64,000 nt of DNA from Peribacillus kribbensis DSM 17871 (GCF_000430765.1 NZ_AUMQ01000033.1:1-64000), one strand, 5' to 3'; positions 16,650-25,263 are shown, counted from the first letter of the stretch. Translations and numbers: made by a program. Notes: generated from the letters alone by a model not told the origin.

Positions 16650-17405
16650 TTAAAATTTACCCGATAATAAATGGCCCGCATTCGGTACATTTGTATTCAA
16701 ATTTAGTTTATTCAGGATCTTATAGACCGTAGAAGTGGCAGCAGACAGAACCGGCAGGCCAATCCGGTCCTGGACGGTCTGGATCGCTGGAAGGGATGGC
16801 ATCTGCACGCAGGCTGACAGGACAACTGCATCTGCGCCATTTTTATTTAGGGAATCCGCGTGCTGAATCAGATTTTGGGGATCCAGTCTGCCAACTTCAA
16901 GATTGTCGGCAACTTCCAGACTTATAGAATCAATGACTTCAATCCCTGCGGTATTCAAGTATTCAATCACCATATTGGTCAGCGGCTTCATGTATGGCGT
17001 GATAATGGATACCTTCTTCGCACCAATCGTCTGGATGCCTTCAATCAGGGCTCCTGCACTGCTGACAATCGGGGCCCTTCCGCCATTTCCTTCTGTCGCA
17101 TGGCCCAGCTTTTCTTCAGAAATCTGATGATAGCCTGGTCCCTGGCACATGATAGCGATTAAACAGGCATACGCGAGCACGTTACAGCGTGCATCGGACA
17201 GTTCAACCGCACAACGGAGGCTGTCTTCATCCATTTTCTTTAACTCTTCCGGATTCACATGCATCATGCGCATTCTTGAGGAATGGAAGGTAAAGGTTTC
17301 ATCGGGCCGAACTTGCTGCCTGGCCTGAAGCATGGCTGGAATTTCCGTTTCCATAGTGGTATTGGAGCTTGGTACAATGAGTCCTACGCGATAGTTTTTT
17401 GTCAT
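16650..17405 (-). CDS. Maleate cis-trans isomerase-like protein (Asp/Glu racemase superfamily)
   Basis: 251 residues. The N-terminal VGLIVPSSNTTMETEIPAML is the signature of maleate isomerases (NicF type), where Asn and the following residues hold the carboxylates. Two catalytic cysteines are expected; candidates are Cys in VLAYACLIAIMCQGPG and in VVLSACVQMPSLPAIQ. The enzyme turns maleate to fumarate by transient thiol addition. Here, beside a LeuCD-type hydratase and CoA-enzymes, a methyl-substituted substrate (citraconate to mesaconate or the reverse) is also plausible. It lies 12 nt after the lyase gene in the same operon. Confidence 0.8.
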   Translation of the reverse strand: MTKNYRVGLIVPSSNTTMETEIPAMLQARQQVRPDETFTFHSSRMRMMHVNPEELKKMDEDSLRCAVELSDARCNVLAYACLIAIMCQGPGYHQISEEKLGHATEGNGGRAPIVSSAGALIEGIQTIGAKKVSIITPYMKPLTNMVIEYLNTAGIEVIDSISLEVADNLEVGRLDPQNLIQHADSLNKNGADAVVLSACVQMPSLPAIQTVQDRIGLPVLSAATSTVYKILNKLNLNTNVPNAGHLLSGKF

Positions 17406-17417
17406 GGCTTATTCCTC

Positions 17418-18329
17418 CTAGTTTGCAGCGGCTGCACATGCCTGTACTTTGTGAAGCCGTCCTGTCAATTCTCTTTTAGTTAATGGTTTTACAATTTCAA
17501 GCGTCTGTTTAAGGGCATCTATGTCTATTCCAGTCTCGATACCCATTTCATGGAGCATAAAAACTACATCTTCTGTAGCCGCATTCCCAGCGGCCCCTGG
17601 TGCGAATGGGCATCCGCCCAATCCCCCGATCGAGGTATCAAAGCTTGTTACCCCTTCTTTTAGAGCTGCTAAAATATTGGCAAGGGCAAACCCGTAGGTA
17701 TCGTGTAAATGGGCCGTAATGGCTGCCCTTGGTCCGATAGCGGTAATCTGGCTGAACAGTTCTGCCGTCTGTTTAGGATTGGCCCGGCCGATCGTGTCGC
17801 AGATGACGATTTCATCCACCCCTTGCGAATCGATCTCCTGAACCATTTCAAGGACCGCCTTTTCTTCTACTCTTCCTTCAAAAGGACACCAAAAGGAAGT
17901 GGCGATATTATATCGGATGAAAATCTGGTTTTTTCTCGCGTCTTTAACCACCGCTTCGAAATTCCTGAGCGATTCTTCCCTGCTCATTTTGACATTATTG
18001 CGATTGAAGCTGTCGCTCGCTCCCACTACCAGAGACACGGCCTTCACTCCATTCTCCAAAGCGCGTTCATACCCCTTTGCGTTTGGGACCAGGGCCATAT
18101 ACTGTACATCCGGTGAGTGCTCGATTCCTTGGAGGACCGCTCTCGCATCCTTCATCTGCGGGACATATAACGGGTGGACGAAGGATGCTGCCTCCATTCG
18201 TTTCAGTCCTGTTTGATTAAGGGAATTGATCAGTTCAATTTTTTTATCTGTCGGAATAAACTCCGCTTCATTCTGGAGGCCGTCTCTCGGCCCCACTTCG
18301 ACGATATTCACTTTCAACGGAAGAGTCAT
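17418..18329 (-). CDS. HMG-CoA lyase-like enzyme (possible (R)-citramalyl-CoA lyase)
   Basis: 303 residues, a TIM-barrel HMGL/pyruvate-carboxyltransferase family member. Present are EVGPRDGLQNE at the start of the barrel, HLHDTYGFALANI (metal-binding HxH) and the lyase signature GGLGGCPFAPGAAGNAATED with its catalytic cysteine loop. The family cleaves beta-hydroxyacyl-CoA to acetyl-CoA and a keto acid. HMG-CoA lyase for leucine breakdown is the textbook role, but no leucine-pathway genes are here; a CoA-transferase and a LeuCD hydratase are. (R)-citramalyl-CoA lyase of Chloroflexus belongs to this family, which gives the alternative call. The stop overlaps nothing downstream; the start overlaps the LeuD-like gene by 4 nt. 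Confidence 0.82.
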   Translation of the reverse strand: MTLPLKVNIVEVGPRDGLQNEAEFIPTDKKIELINSLNQTGLKRMEAASFVHPLYVPQMKDARAVLQGIEHSPDVQYMALVPNAKGYERALENGVKAVSLVVGASDSFNRNNVKMSREESLRNFEAVVKDARKNQIFIRYNIATSFWCPFEGRVEEKAVLEMVQEIDSQGVDEIVICDTIGRANPKQTAELFSQITAIGPRAAITAHLHDTYGFALANILAALKEGVTSFDTSIGGLGGCPFAPGAAGNAATEDVVFMLHEMGIETGIDIDALKQTLEIVKPLTKRELTGRLHKVQACAAAAN

Positions 18330-18844
18330 TTCACTTCCTCCTGACTTTTGGATATCCCCAGCTTCTTTGCGAGATACGGCTCAAGACCGCCGAGCTTAAC
18401 CATATCCACTAAATGCTCAGGCAGCTTTGTTCCCCTGTATTCTTCCTTCCGGGTATGGTTCCAGACAGTCCCTTCAATGAGGTTGATTTCAATTTCATCT
18501 CCTTCATGAATGAGAGAGGTATCTGCTATTTCAACGACTGGCAGGCCGACATTGATGGAATTCCTGAAAAAAATACGGGCAAAGGAGGAAGCAGCAACAG
18601 CGCCTACCTTCAGGTGCTTAAGCACCATCTGCGCGGTTTCCCTGCTCGACCCCGAGCCGAAGTTTTTCCCTGCCACGATAATATCTCCCGGCCTTACTTT
18701 TTCTGAAAACGAAGGATCGATCGCCTCCATCGCATGTTCAGCCTGTTTTTCGGCCGGCAGGCTCATATACTGGCCCGGTGAGATGATATCTGTATTAATG
18801 TTATCTCCGTATTTCCAGACACGTCCGCGAATAATCGATGACAT
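18326..18844 (-). CDS. LeuD-like (aconitase superfamily) hydratase small subunit
   Basis: 172 residues, within the 160-175 range of HacB/DmdB-type small subunits rather than the longer LeuD of leucine synthesis. The swivel-domain motif KNFGSGSSRETA and the FARIFFRNSINVGLP block are typical; the first strand is WKYGDNINTDIISPG. It pairs with the large subunit encoded directly upstream (no gap). The complex should hydrate or dehydrate a 2-methyl- or unsubstituted maleate/malate type substrate. Confidence 0.87.
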   Translation of the reverse strand: MSSIIRGRVWKYGDNINTDIISPGQYMSLPAEKQAEHAMEAIDPSFSEKVRPGDIIVAGKNFGSGSSRETAQMVLKHLKVGAVAASSFARIFFRNSINVGLPVVEIADTSLIHEGDEIEINLIEGTVWNHTRKEEYRGTKLPEHLVDMVKLGGLEPYLAKKLGISKSQEEVK

Positions 18845-20119
18845 TTAATGAACCTCCAATTCCATGTATTTTCGGGGATCGGCAATCTTCCCTTCAATGG
18901 CCGTGGCTGCCACTGCGGCAGGAGATCCTAAGTACACTTCGCCCTGGGCGCTGCCCATTCTCCCCCTGAAATTTCGGTTCGAAGAAGACATGACCACCTC
19001 TCCCGCTCCAATCACGCCGCTGGTAAATCCTCCGCACGCACCGCAGGAGGGCATGTTCACTACACAGCCTGCCTCCGCCAGGATATCCAGAATTCCTTCT
19101 TTATTCGCCTGCATCCAGACATACTGGGAAGCCGGGACCACCAGGCAGCGGATATGTTTAGAAATTTTTCTTCCTTTTAAAATTTGCGCGGCTGTCCTCA
19201 GATCGCTTAATCGCCCGTTTGTACATGAACCGAGATACACCTGGTCCACCGGTGTTCCTTCGACGGCCTGGACCGGATGGACATTATCGACTTCATGTGG
19301 GCATGCAATCTGCGGTTCGAGCTCAGAAGCATTATAATACAGCGTTTTGGCAAACACCGCATCCTCATCACTCGAAAGCAATTCGATTTCATCCGTCACA
19401 CCTTTAGAACGTAAAAATCGGACGACTTCCTCATCGGATTCAATAAGGCCGGTTTTTGCCCCGGCTTCTACAGCCATGTTGGACAGCACGAGCCGATCAT
19501 CCATTGATAAAGAACGGATGGCACTCCCTGAAAATTCGATGGCTTGATAGGTAGCCCCTGCGTGTCCGATGTCCTTAATGGTCTTCAGGACCATGTCTTT
19601 GGAAAAAACGCCCGGACGGAGCTCCCCATCCCAGACCACTTTTATGGTCTCAGGCACCTTGAGCCAGGTTTCCCCTGTGAGCAAAACCCCTATCATTTCC
19701 GTCGAGCCTATGCCTGTGGCAAAAGCCCCCATTCCGCCAGCCATACAGGTATGGGAATCCGTACCAAGAATCAGCCTTCCCGGCCTGACATGCCCATGCT
19801 CTACAATGACCTGATGGCACGGACCTTCGAATTCATAATAATAAGGAAGCTCATGCTCACGTGCCCAATCCCTTGTGAATTTCAAAATATCGGCCTGCTG
19901 GACAGTGGCCGGGGGTGTGCAATGATCGGATACGACCACCACCTTATCCCTGTCATAAAGCCTGCCTCCGAGCCTCCGGAAACCAGGATCAACGAGCCAG
20001 GGCCCCAGAAGATCATGCATCATGGCGATATCAGGCTTCACCCACACTATGTCGCCTGCTTTTACCTCACCCTGGCCGGAGGACCTGGCAAGAATTTTCT
20101 CAGACATTGTCATTCCCAT
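18845..20119 (-). CDS. LeuC-like (aconitase superfamily) hydratase large subunit, 4Fe-4S
   Basis: 424 residues from the ATG at 20119, which has GGAGG 9 nt upstream; a TTG 6 nt earlier is too close to that site. Iron-sulfur ligands: Cys in LGSCTNGRLSDL and the pair in SCGACGGFTSG. Substrate-site blocks: HCTPPATVQQADI, GTDSHTCMAGGMGAFATGIG and VMSSSNRNFRGRMG. The length (about 420) fits the archaeal/HacA/DmdA branch, which contains homoaconitase, 2,3-dimethylmalate dehydratase and maleate or citraconate hydratases, as well as isopropylmalate isomerases. With D-malate-type dehydrogenase downstream, a maleate/citraconate hydratase is the best guess. Confidence 0.87.
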   Translation of the reverse strand: MGMTMSEKILARSSGQGEVKAGDIVWVKPDIAMMHDLLGPWLVDPGFRRLGGRLYDRDKVVVVSDHCTPPATVQQADILKFTRDWAREHELPYYYEFEGPCHQVIVEHGHVRPGRLILGTDSHTCMAGGMGAFATGIGSTEMIGVLLTGETWLKVPETIKVVWDGELRPGVFSKDMVLKTIKDIGHAGATYQAIEFSGSAIRSLSMDDRLVLSNMAVEAGAKTGLIESDEEVVRFLRSKGVTDEIELLSSDEDAVFAKTLYYNASELEPQIACPHEVDNVHPVQAVEGTPVDQVYLGSCTNGRLSDLRTAAQILKGRKISKHIRCLVVPASQYVWMQANKEGILDILAEAGCVVNMPSCGACGGFTSGVIGAGEVVMSSSNRNFRGRMGSAQGEVYLGSPAAVAATAIEGKIADPRKYMELEVH

Positions 20120-20137
20120 TTCCAATCGCCTCCTTCC

Positions 20138-21337
20138 TTAAATAACTCCGTTTTCCTTTAACTCCTGAAGCTTGCCTTCTGGAATATTCAGCAGCCCGGA
20201 AAGCACTTCTTCCGTATGGGCTCCAAGCTTCGGCCCTGCCCATTCAATGCTCCCCGGTGTTTCACTCATTTTAGGAACGATGCCCGGCATCTTTAAGCTG
20301 CCAAGCCCTTCAACGGCCACGCTCTCGATCATCCTGCGCGCCTGATAATGCGGGTCGTTCACAATATCCTCAATCGAGTAGATGGATCCCGCCGGAACCT
20401 TCGCGTCATCCAGATGCTTCATCACTTCAATAAATGGCATGCTCTTGGTCCACTGTTCAATGATTCCATCCAAGTAGACGGCATGCTCAGAACGCTTGGC
20501 ATTATTTTCAAATCTTGGATCCTCTGCCGCATCCGGGTGTCCCATTGCATGCATAAGTCTCTTAAAAATGGCGTCCCCATTCGCCCCAATCACTACATAT
20601 TTTCCATCCTGGCATAGATAGGTATTGGAAGGAGTAATGCCCGGCAGCGTACTTCCTGTCCTTTCCCTGACAAGGCCAGTCCGGTCATATTCAGGCAGTG
20701 TACTTTCCATGAGGCTGAAGACCGATTCATAGAGGGCCACATCGATCACCTGCCCCTGGCCTGTCCCATTCACATCCCGATGATAGACCGCCATCAATGC
20801 ACCGATGACAGAATACATGGCAGATAATGAGTCCCCGATTGAGATTCCCACCCTTGTCGGGGGACGATCAGGGTAACCGGTTATATAGCGCAGACCTCCC
20901 ATAGCTTCACCGATTGAGCCAAACCCCGGTTTATCCTTATAAGGACCGTCCTGGCCGTAGCCCGATACGCGGATCATGATCAATCCTGGATTTATTTTCT
21001 TAAGTTCTTCGTAAGAAAGCCCCCATTTTTCCATGGTGCCCGGACGGAAATTCTCTATTAAAATATCAATCTCCCGGACAAGCTCACGCACCAGCTCCTG
21101 CCCTTCAGGCTGCCTGAGATCAATCGTCACAGACTTCTTATTCCGGGACTGGACATACCACCAGAGGGACGTTCCGTTTTCTACCACTCTCCAGCTCCTG
21201 AGAGAATCACCATTTTTAGGAGACTCAACCTTAATGACCTCTGCCCCAAATTCCCCAAGCAGTCTTGATGCAGACGGACCTGCGATCAGCTGCCCCATTT
21301 CTAGAACCTTCAATCCTTCCAGTGCTTTCTTCCCCAT
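20138..21337 (-). CDS. Class III CoA-transferase (CaiB/BaiF family)
   Basis: 399 residues from the ATG at 21337 (ribosome binding site GGGAG 8 nt before). Family landmarks: VLEMGQLIAGPSASRLLGEF (CoA-adenine site), ENFRPGTMEKWGLSYEEL, SGYGQDGPYKDKPGFG and the catalytic aspartate in GISIGDSLSAMYSV. Class III enzymes move CoA from succinyl-CoA or acetyl-CoA to a carboxylic acid. Succinyl-CoA:(R)-citramalate and succinyl-CoA:itaconate/mesaconate CoA-transferases belong here, which fits the lyase gene in the same operon. It lies 18 nt before the LeuC-like gene and follows a partial terminator after the MFS gene. Confidence 0.87.
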   Translation of the reverse strand: MGKKALEGLKVLEMGQLIAGPSASRLLGEFGAEVIKVESPKNGDSLRSWRVVENGTSLWWYVQSRNKKSVTIDLRQPEGQELVRELVREIDILIENFRPGTMEKWGLSYEELKKINPGLIMIRVSGYGQDGPYKDKPGFGSIGEAMGGLRYITGYPDRPPTRVGISIGDSLSAMYSVIGALMAVYHRDVNGTGQGQVIDVALYESVFSLMESTLPEYDRTGLVRERTGSTLPGITPSNTYLCQDGKYVVIGANGDAIFKRLMHAMGHPDAAEDPRFENNAKRSEHAVYLDGIIEQWTKSMPFIEVMKHLDDAKVPAGSIYSIEDIVNDPHYQARRMIESVAVEGLGSLKMPGIVPKMSETPGSIEWAGPKLGAHTEEVLSGLLNIPEGKLQELKENGVI

Positions 21338-21402
21338 ACAATCATCTCCCAGTTGATTTTCAGGGGCACTCCTTAACAACGCCCCATGGTTTTAATAAAC
21401 GA

Positions 21403-21434
21403 ATAAAACTTCCCATTCTTTTAAAATGAGAAGT
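21403..21434 (-). terminator. Partial terminator after the MFS importer gene
   Basis: On the minus strand AACTTCTCATT-ttaaaag-AATGGGAAGTT is followed by TTATT. The T run is short, so some read-through into the CoA-transferase gene is expected. Confidence 0.6.
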
Positions 21435-21444
21435 TCTTATCTTT

Positions 21445-22749
21445 TTAGTTACCGCTCGTCAGCTCTGTTCCTTTTGTCTCACGAATGGCAAGGACGAGGA
21501 ATGCTGCGACAAAATAGGAAATAGCCGCCATGGTAATGACTACAGGGAAAGACATGCCTGCCGCAAGCAGGACCGGCACAAGCTTAATCCCGGCAATCGC
21601 CCCGACACGGCCAAAGTTAAAACAAAATCCTGCCGCAGTGGAACGGATGCTTGTAGGGAAAAGCTCAGAATACCAGGCTCCAAATCCGCTGAAATAACCT
21701 GTAAAGAATCCAAGAAGTGCAGACATGACCCCAAGCTTCACCACATTGCCGCCTGATAAAGCCAGTACTCCATGTGTTAATGGCATATGGCTTGATACAT
21801 AGGTAAAGGCTGGAATAATCGCAGTCATGCCAAGGAAAAAGATCATAAAGGATAATCTGCGGCCAATTACCTCCGCTATGTAACCGTATACAATATATCC
21901 TGCCATGGCTCCAACTCCTGTCCACACAAGGAACACTGGTGCCTGATCGATCCGGATGCCGAGGATCTGCTGTAAATAAGTCGGAACAAAGGTAAAGATA
22001 ATCCAGTATCCCAGCATTCCCAGGATAGATACAGAAAGAGCCAGGGCAGTGACCTTAAGATGTTTCTTATGAAAAATAACACCCAGACCCGCTTTTTTCG
22101 TATTCTGTTTCATAAATTCACGGTTAGCCAGCCATACTGGCGATTCTTTTACAAAAAATACGATAAAAAGAAGTGTTGCAAAGGCAGGGATGCTGGCAAT
22201 GAAGAATAGATTTCTCCAGGATTCAGGATCCGCTGGATTTAAGATGTTCCAAGCAAAGATAGCTGCCAGAAGATTTCCCCCAGACCAGCCAGTCTGCATA
22301 AATGACAGAGCCTTCGCCCTTCCTTCAGGCTTCCAGACCTCCGAAATCAATGCAGCTGCTGCTGACCATAGACCGCCCACAGCAAAGCCAACTAAGAATC
22401 TATATATATTCAAAGCTGCAACACTATCAGCAAAGCCGCAGAGAAGCGTCCCAAGAGCGTAGGCAAATACAGAGAGGACAAGCGTTTTTTTACGGCCGAT
22501 CCGGTCCGAGATATTTCCTAGCACATATCCCCCGATGCCTGTTGCCAGCAAAAACCAGGCAACCGTTGAAACCACAGAACTGATTTCGACTTTAAAAGTA
22601 GTCGCGATCGCCAAAAGGACAAACCCAAATACCCCAGCATCCAGCGCATCAAACAACCATCCAAGCCAGGAACCCGCAAGCGTTAAATACGCAGACCTGT
22701 GGCTCCCGCTTTTCACTTCATTTTGCACCAATTCTACTTGTGCCGACAT
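21445..22749 (-). CDS. MFS organic acid importer (sialate/aromatic acid:H+ symporter type)
   Basis: 434 residues from the ATG at 22749 (AAGGGGG 7 nt before). Twelve hydrophobic helices. The motif GNISDRIGRKKTLVLSVFAY between TM2 and TM3 is the MFS motif A, and RFLVGFAVGGLWSAAAALIS is the TM4 signature of the metabolite:H+ symporter group, which includes NanT and benzoate/4-hydroxybenzoate carriers. It heads the catabolic operon and most likely imports the acid that the downstream enzymes break down. It is controlled by a promoter with an overlapping palindrome and a cre site (22866-22926). Confidence 0.87.
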   Translation of the reverse strand: MSAQVELVQNEVKSGSHRSAYLTLAGSWLGWLFDALDAGVFGFVLLAIATTFKVEISSVVSTVAWFLLATGIGGYVLGNISDRIGRKKTLVLSVFAYALGTLLCGFADSVAALNIYRFLVGFAVGGLWSAAAALISEVWKPEGRAKALSFMQTGWSGGNLLAAIFAWNILNPADPESWRNLFFIASIPAFATLLFIVFFVKESPVWLANREFMKQNTKKAGLGVIFHKKHLKVTALALSVSILGMLGYWIIFTFVPTYLQQILGIRIDQAPVFLVWTGVGAMAGYIVYGYIAEVIGRRLSFMIFFLGMTAIIPAFTYVSSHMPLTHGVLALSGGNVVKLGVMSALLGFFTGYFSGFGAWYSELFPTSIRSTAAGFCFNFGRVGAIAGIKLVPVLLAAGMSFPVVITMAAISYFVAAFLVLAIRETKGTELTSGN

Positions 22750-22865
22750 AATATACCCCCTTAAATTCGTAAAACGAGTCATTGAAAGTCCGCCGGCTTT
22801 ATTTTTCTTAGCCTGCAGGCCTTTCCCCTTTTAAAAGCCTGCAAGCCTTCATATTAATTAAATAT

Positions 22866-22879
22866 AGCAAACGCTTTCA
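22866..22879 (-). promoter_or_regulatory. Catabolite-responsive element (CcpA site)
   Basis: On the minus strand TGAAAGCGTTTGCT fits the cre consensus TGWAARCGYTWNCW at all fourteen positions. It starts a few bases after the predicted transcription start of the importer, a placement that allows CcpA to block elongation when preferred sugars are present. Confidence 0.7.
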
Positions 22880-22888
22880 ATTTTCTAA

Positions 22889-22918
22889 ATATTAACTCAC
22901 ATGAGTGTCGACTGTCAA
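22889..22918 (-). promoter_or_regulatory. Sigma-A promoter of the dicarboxylate operon
   Basis: -35 TTGACA (22913-22918), 18-bp spacer, -10 TAATAT (22889-22894), about 140 bp upstream of the importer start codon. Confidence 0.7.
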
Positions 22919-22926
22919 CAGTCAAC
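22907..22926. promoter_or_regulatory. Operator palindrome overlapping the -35 box (likely GntR site)
   Basis: GACTGT-ca-ACAGTC is a perfect inverted repeat (22910-22923), extended with two mismatches to 20 bp. It covers the -35 hexamer, so binding would block the promoter. The divergently oriented GntR/FCD gene at 23712 is the obvious candidate regulator. Confidence 0.6.
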
Positions 22927-23112
22927 GTCTGAATTTAGTCAAACACCGCATCTTTTCAGCATTTTGCTTGGTGTTGGCTTGTCATTTAAAGTGTTGTAAA
23001 CTACGGTTATATAGATTTTTAAAGATTGGGAAAGAACCCGTACAGATATGCTGTTTTTCTGTGTACTAGTTTGTTTTTAACGGGCGGTTCTTTTCTGGGC
23101 TGGCCGAGTATC

Positions 23113-23600
23113 GACCTTTTGATTGCTTCTTACGGACAATTCTTTGCTGGGACTGCCCAATTTTGTCCTTTAGACCGCTTCTCATGGACAGACCTTTGCT
23201 GGGGCGACTGAGTTTTGTCCTTTAGACCCCTTCTCATGGACAGATCTTTCCTGGGGCGACTAAGTTTTGTCCTTTAGACCGCTTCTCATGGACAGATCTT
23301 TGCTGGGGCGACTGAGTTTTGTCCTTTAGACCCCTTCTCATGGACAGACCTTTGCTTGGGCGACTGAGTTTTGTCCTTTAGACCGCTCCTCATGGACAGA
23401 TCTTTGCTGGGGCGACTGAGTTTTGTCCTTTAGACCGCTTCTCATGGACAGATCTTTGCTTGGGCGACTGAGCTTTGTCCTTTAGACCGCTTCTCATGGA
23501 CAGATCTTTGCTGGGACGACCGACTTTTGTCCTTTAGACTGTTTCTTACGGACAAATCTCCCCTAAGCAGCCAAAGTATTGTCCTTTAGAATTGACATTT
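23113..23600. repeat. Phased word array D: 52-bp repeat with GTCC and GGAC 21 bp apart
   Basis: GTCC of the word TTTTGTCCTTTAGACC starts at 23165, 23217, 23269, 23321, 23373, 23425, 23477, 23529 and 23581: nine copies at exactly 52 bp. In each unit the inverted word CATGGACAGA follows, with GGAC 21 bp after GTCC and 31 bp before the next GTCC. Inner units are nearly identical; the outer ones are degenerate. The array lies between the divergent importer and GntR genes. It has no cas genes and no unique spacers, so it is not a CRISPR. Confidence 0.9.
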
Positions 23601-23711
23601 TGTACATCTCCGGCTGTCTTCCCGGGCAGTTGGGTCTGAGCTATTAGATCTCTATTACATCAACACTGATATGAACCCAAAAAACTGGATGTCTCATAGG
23701 AGGATCTTTTT

Positions 23712-24374
23712 ATGAAAACGATTAAGAAAACCGAATCCCTTCATACACAGGCCTACCATATTGTGAAAGGAATGATTATGGAGGGGAAATTTTCTCCAGG
23801 AGAGCGCGCAGTGGAGTCTAAGATTGCCGAGCAACTGGGAGTTAGCCGGGGTACGGTCCGTGAGGCTGTCCGGATGCTTACAAAGGATGATCTCCTGGTT
23901 CAGAAGGATGGAGTCCTGCTTGTGTATAATCCTGATTCCAAGGATATTGAGGATTTGTATGAATGCCGGAAAAGTCTGGAGTCTTTGTCTGTGAAGCTGG
24001 CAGCGGAGCATATTTCGGAAGCACAGCTGGCAAAGCTTGAGAAAACTATTTTGGGTTCAAGAGAAGCGATGACCAGCAAGAATACGAAGGAGTATACGTC
24101 ATTGAACCAGCAGTTTCATGACATCATCGCAGAGTCCTCCAATAACAAGCAGCTGCTTGCGCTTTATAATGTGATTAACACGAAACTCCTTTTTATTCGC
24201 AACTGCATTTTAAGCGAGTATTCGAGCAGCTTTGCTGATCTGGTTTATGATCATGAGCAGATATTTCTAGCCTTAAAAGAGCGGGATTCCCAAAAGGCGG
24301 AGGCCGAAATGCTGAAGCATATCGACAGAAGCCGAAACATTGCCAAATCAGCCAATATCGAAAAAGAGAATTAA
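23712..24374 (+). CDS. GntR family regulator, FCD subfamily
   Basis: 220 residues, ribosome binding site AGGAGG. An N-terminal winged helix-turn-helix (about 12-75) contains FSPGERAVESKIAEQLGVSR with GTVREAVRMLTKDDLL. The C-terminal FCD domain (about 80-210) has the metal/ligand residues DLYECRKSLE, NQQFHDIIAESSNN and the YDHEQIFLALKERD helix. FCD regulators bind organic acids and usually repress a neighbouring catabolic operon. Array D and the operator at 22907-22926 separate it from the importer. It very probably controls the operon 22749-15467. Confidence 0.88.
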   Translation: MKTIKKTESLHTQAYHIVKGMIMEGKFSPGERAVESKIAEQLGVSRGTVREAVRMLTKDDLLVQKDGVLLVYNPDSKDIEDLYECRKSLESLSVKLAAEHISEAQLAKLEKTILGSREAMTSKNTKEYTSLNQQFHDIIAESSNNKQLLALYNVINTKLLFIRNCILSEYSSSFADLVYDHEQIFLALKERDSQKAEAEMLKHIDRSRNIAKSANIEKEN

Positions 24375-24398
24375 AAAAAAACCCCGCCCCAGGCAGGA
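24373..24398 (-). terminator. Terminator after the PhzF pseudogene (minus strand)
   Basis: CCTGCC-tgg-GGCGGG (one G-T pair) followed by nine T on the minus strand. Confidence 0.5.
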
Positions 24399-24416
24399 TT
24401 CTCTTTCAACTATGAA

Positions 24417-25257
24417 TCATAGCATAGCACTACCCGAAACAGCCATCCCGGCTATTCTGCCTTCTTTCCATAAAACCTTGGCAATCAGCTCGCTGGGGCG
24501 GCCCATGGCGAATCCCTGGCAGATGGTGCGGGATTCCCAGCCCTCCTGCCTTTGTCCCTTACTGTACAGGGATAAATAAGCACCGATGGCAGAGGCGGCC
24601 GCTCCTGTGGCAGGGTCTTCGGGATATCCTGCCCGTTTTGGAAACTGCCGAACCTGAATTGGGTCTCCCTCCGCCGTGAACACATAGAATCCGGTGGTTC
24701 GGTATGCATCGCAAGCCTCCAGAGATACTCGAGGTCGGGGACGAGACTTTTTAGAACTTTAGCATGCTTCAGCCCTTATCATCAGCTTAAATCTTGATGC
24801 TGCCGCTGATTGAATCGGATATCTTTCATCAGGATCCTCCCGGCTGATTCTCAGAGCCCTGCATACTTCTTCCGGAGCCACTTCAAGAATCGTTAAGGCT
24901 CCTTGCGCCATGGTAAAATTAATGCCGTCTGGACCCTTTTCACACTCTGCTTTTACCGGCCCCATCGCGGTTTCATATAAGATCGGTGATCCTGATCCAA
25001 GACCGGAATCCACCACAGTGGTGGCTGAAACCGTGGCAAGAACGGACCTTTCCATTTCATGAAGGGGTAAAAAATAGCTCCATTTGAAATCTCATTGCGG
25101 ATGAGCAGGCTTAAAGACAAAAACCGTTTCATGCCCAAATTTCCGTGCAAGCTCCTGCATCTCTTTCCGCGCCAGCGCGTCCCCGCCAGTACCACAGGGC
25201 AGGAATTCCCCCCTCCTTCACGAAAGGAAAAGCGATTGTATGTATGATTTCCTTCAT
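24417..25257 (-). pseudogene. PhzF-family (phenazine biosynthesis-like) isomerase, multiply frameshifted
   Basis: Fragments of one PhzF-like protein lie in order but in different frames. The N-terminus begins at the ATG at 25257 (IAFPFVKEGG), moves to another frame for GGNSCPVVLAGT, then to a third for ALARKEMQELARKFGHETVF and ends at a stop. 24759-25055 gives the middle, including the C-terminal-domain strand PDGINFTMAQG. 24417-24683 gives the end, with the diagnostic GYPEDPATGAAASAIGAYL and QGFAMGRPSELI. At least three frameshifts and one stop are needed to explain this, too many for chance assembly errors. The gene directly follows a GNAT gene with which it probably formed an operon. Confidence 0.85.
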
Positions 25258-25263
25258 TTCTAA

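Noticed and set aside
16650-20119. Leucine biosynthesis operon (LeuB, LeuC, LeuD)
   Set aside because: LeuA and IlvC/IlvB neighbours are missing; the dehydrogenase is D-malate/tartrate-like; an importer, CoA-transferase, lyase and GntR regulator point to catabolism.
23026-23600. 52-bp repeat as a CRISPR array, and the 61-codon frame before it
   Set aside because: Spacers are as conserved as the repeats, there are no cas genes and the words are inverted within each unit. The frame is a repeat by-product.
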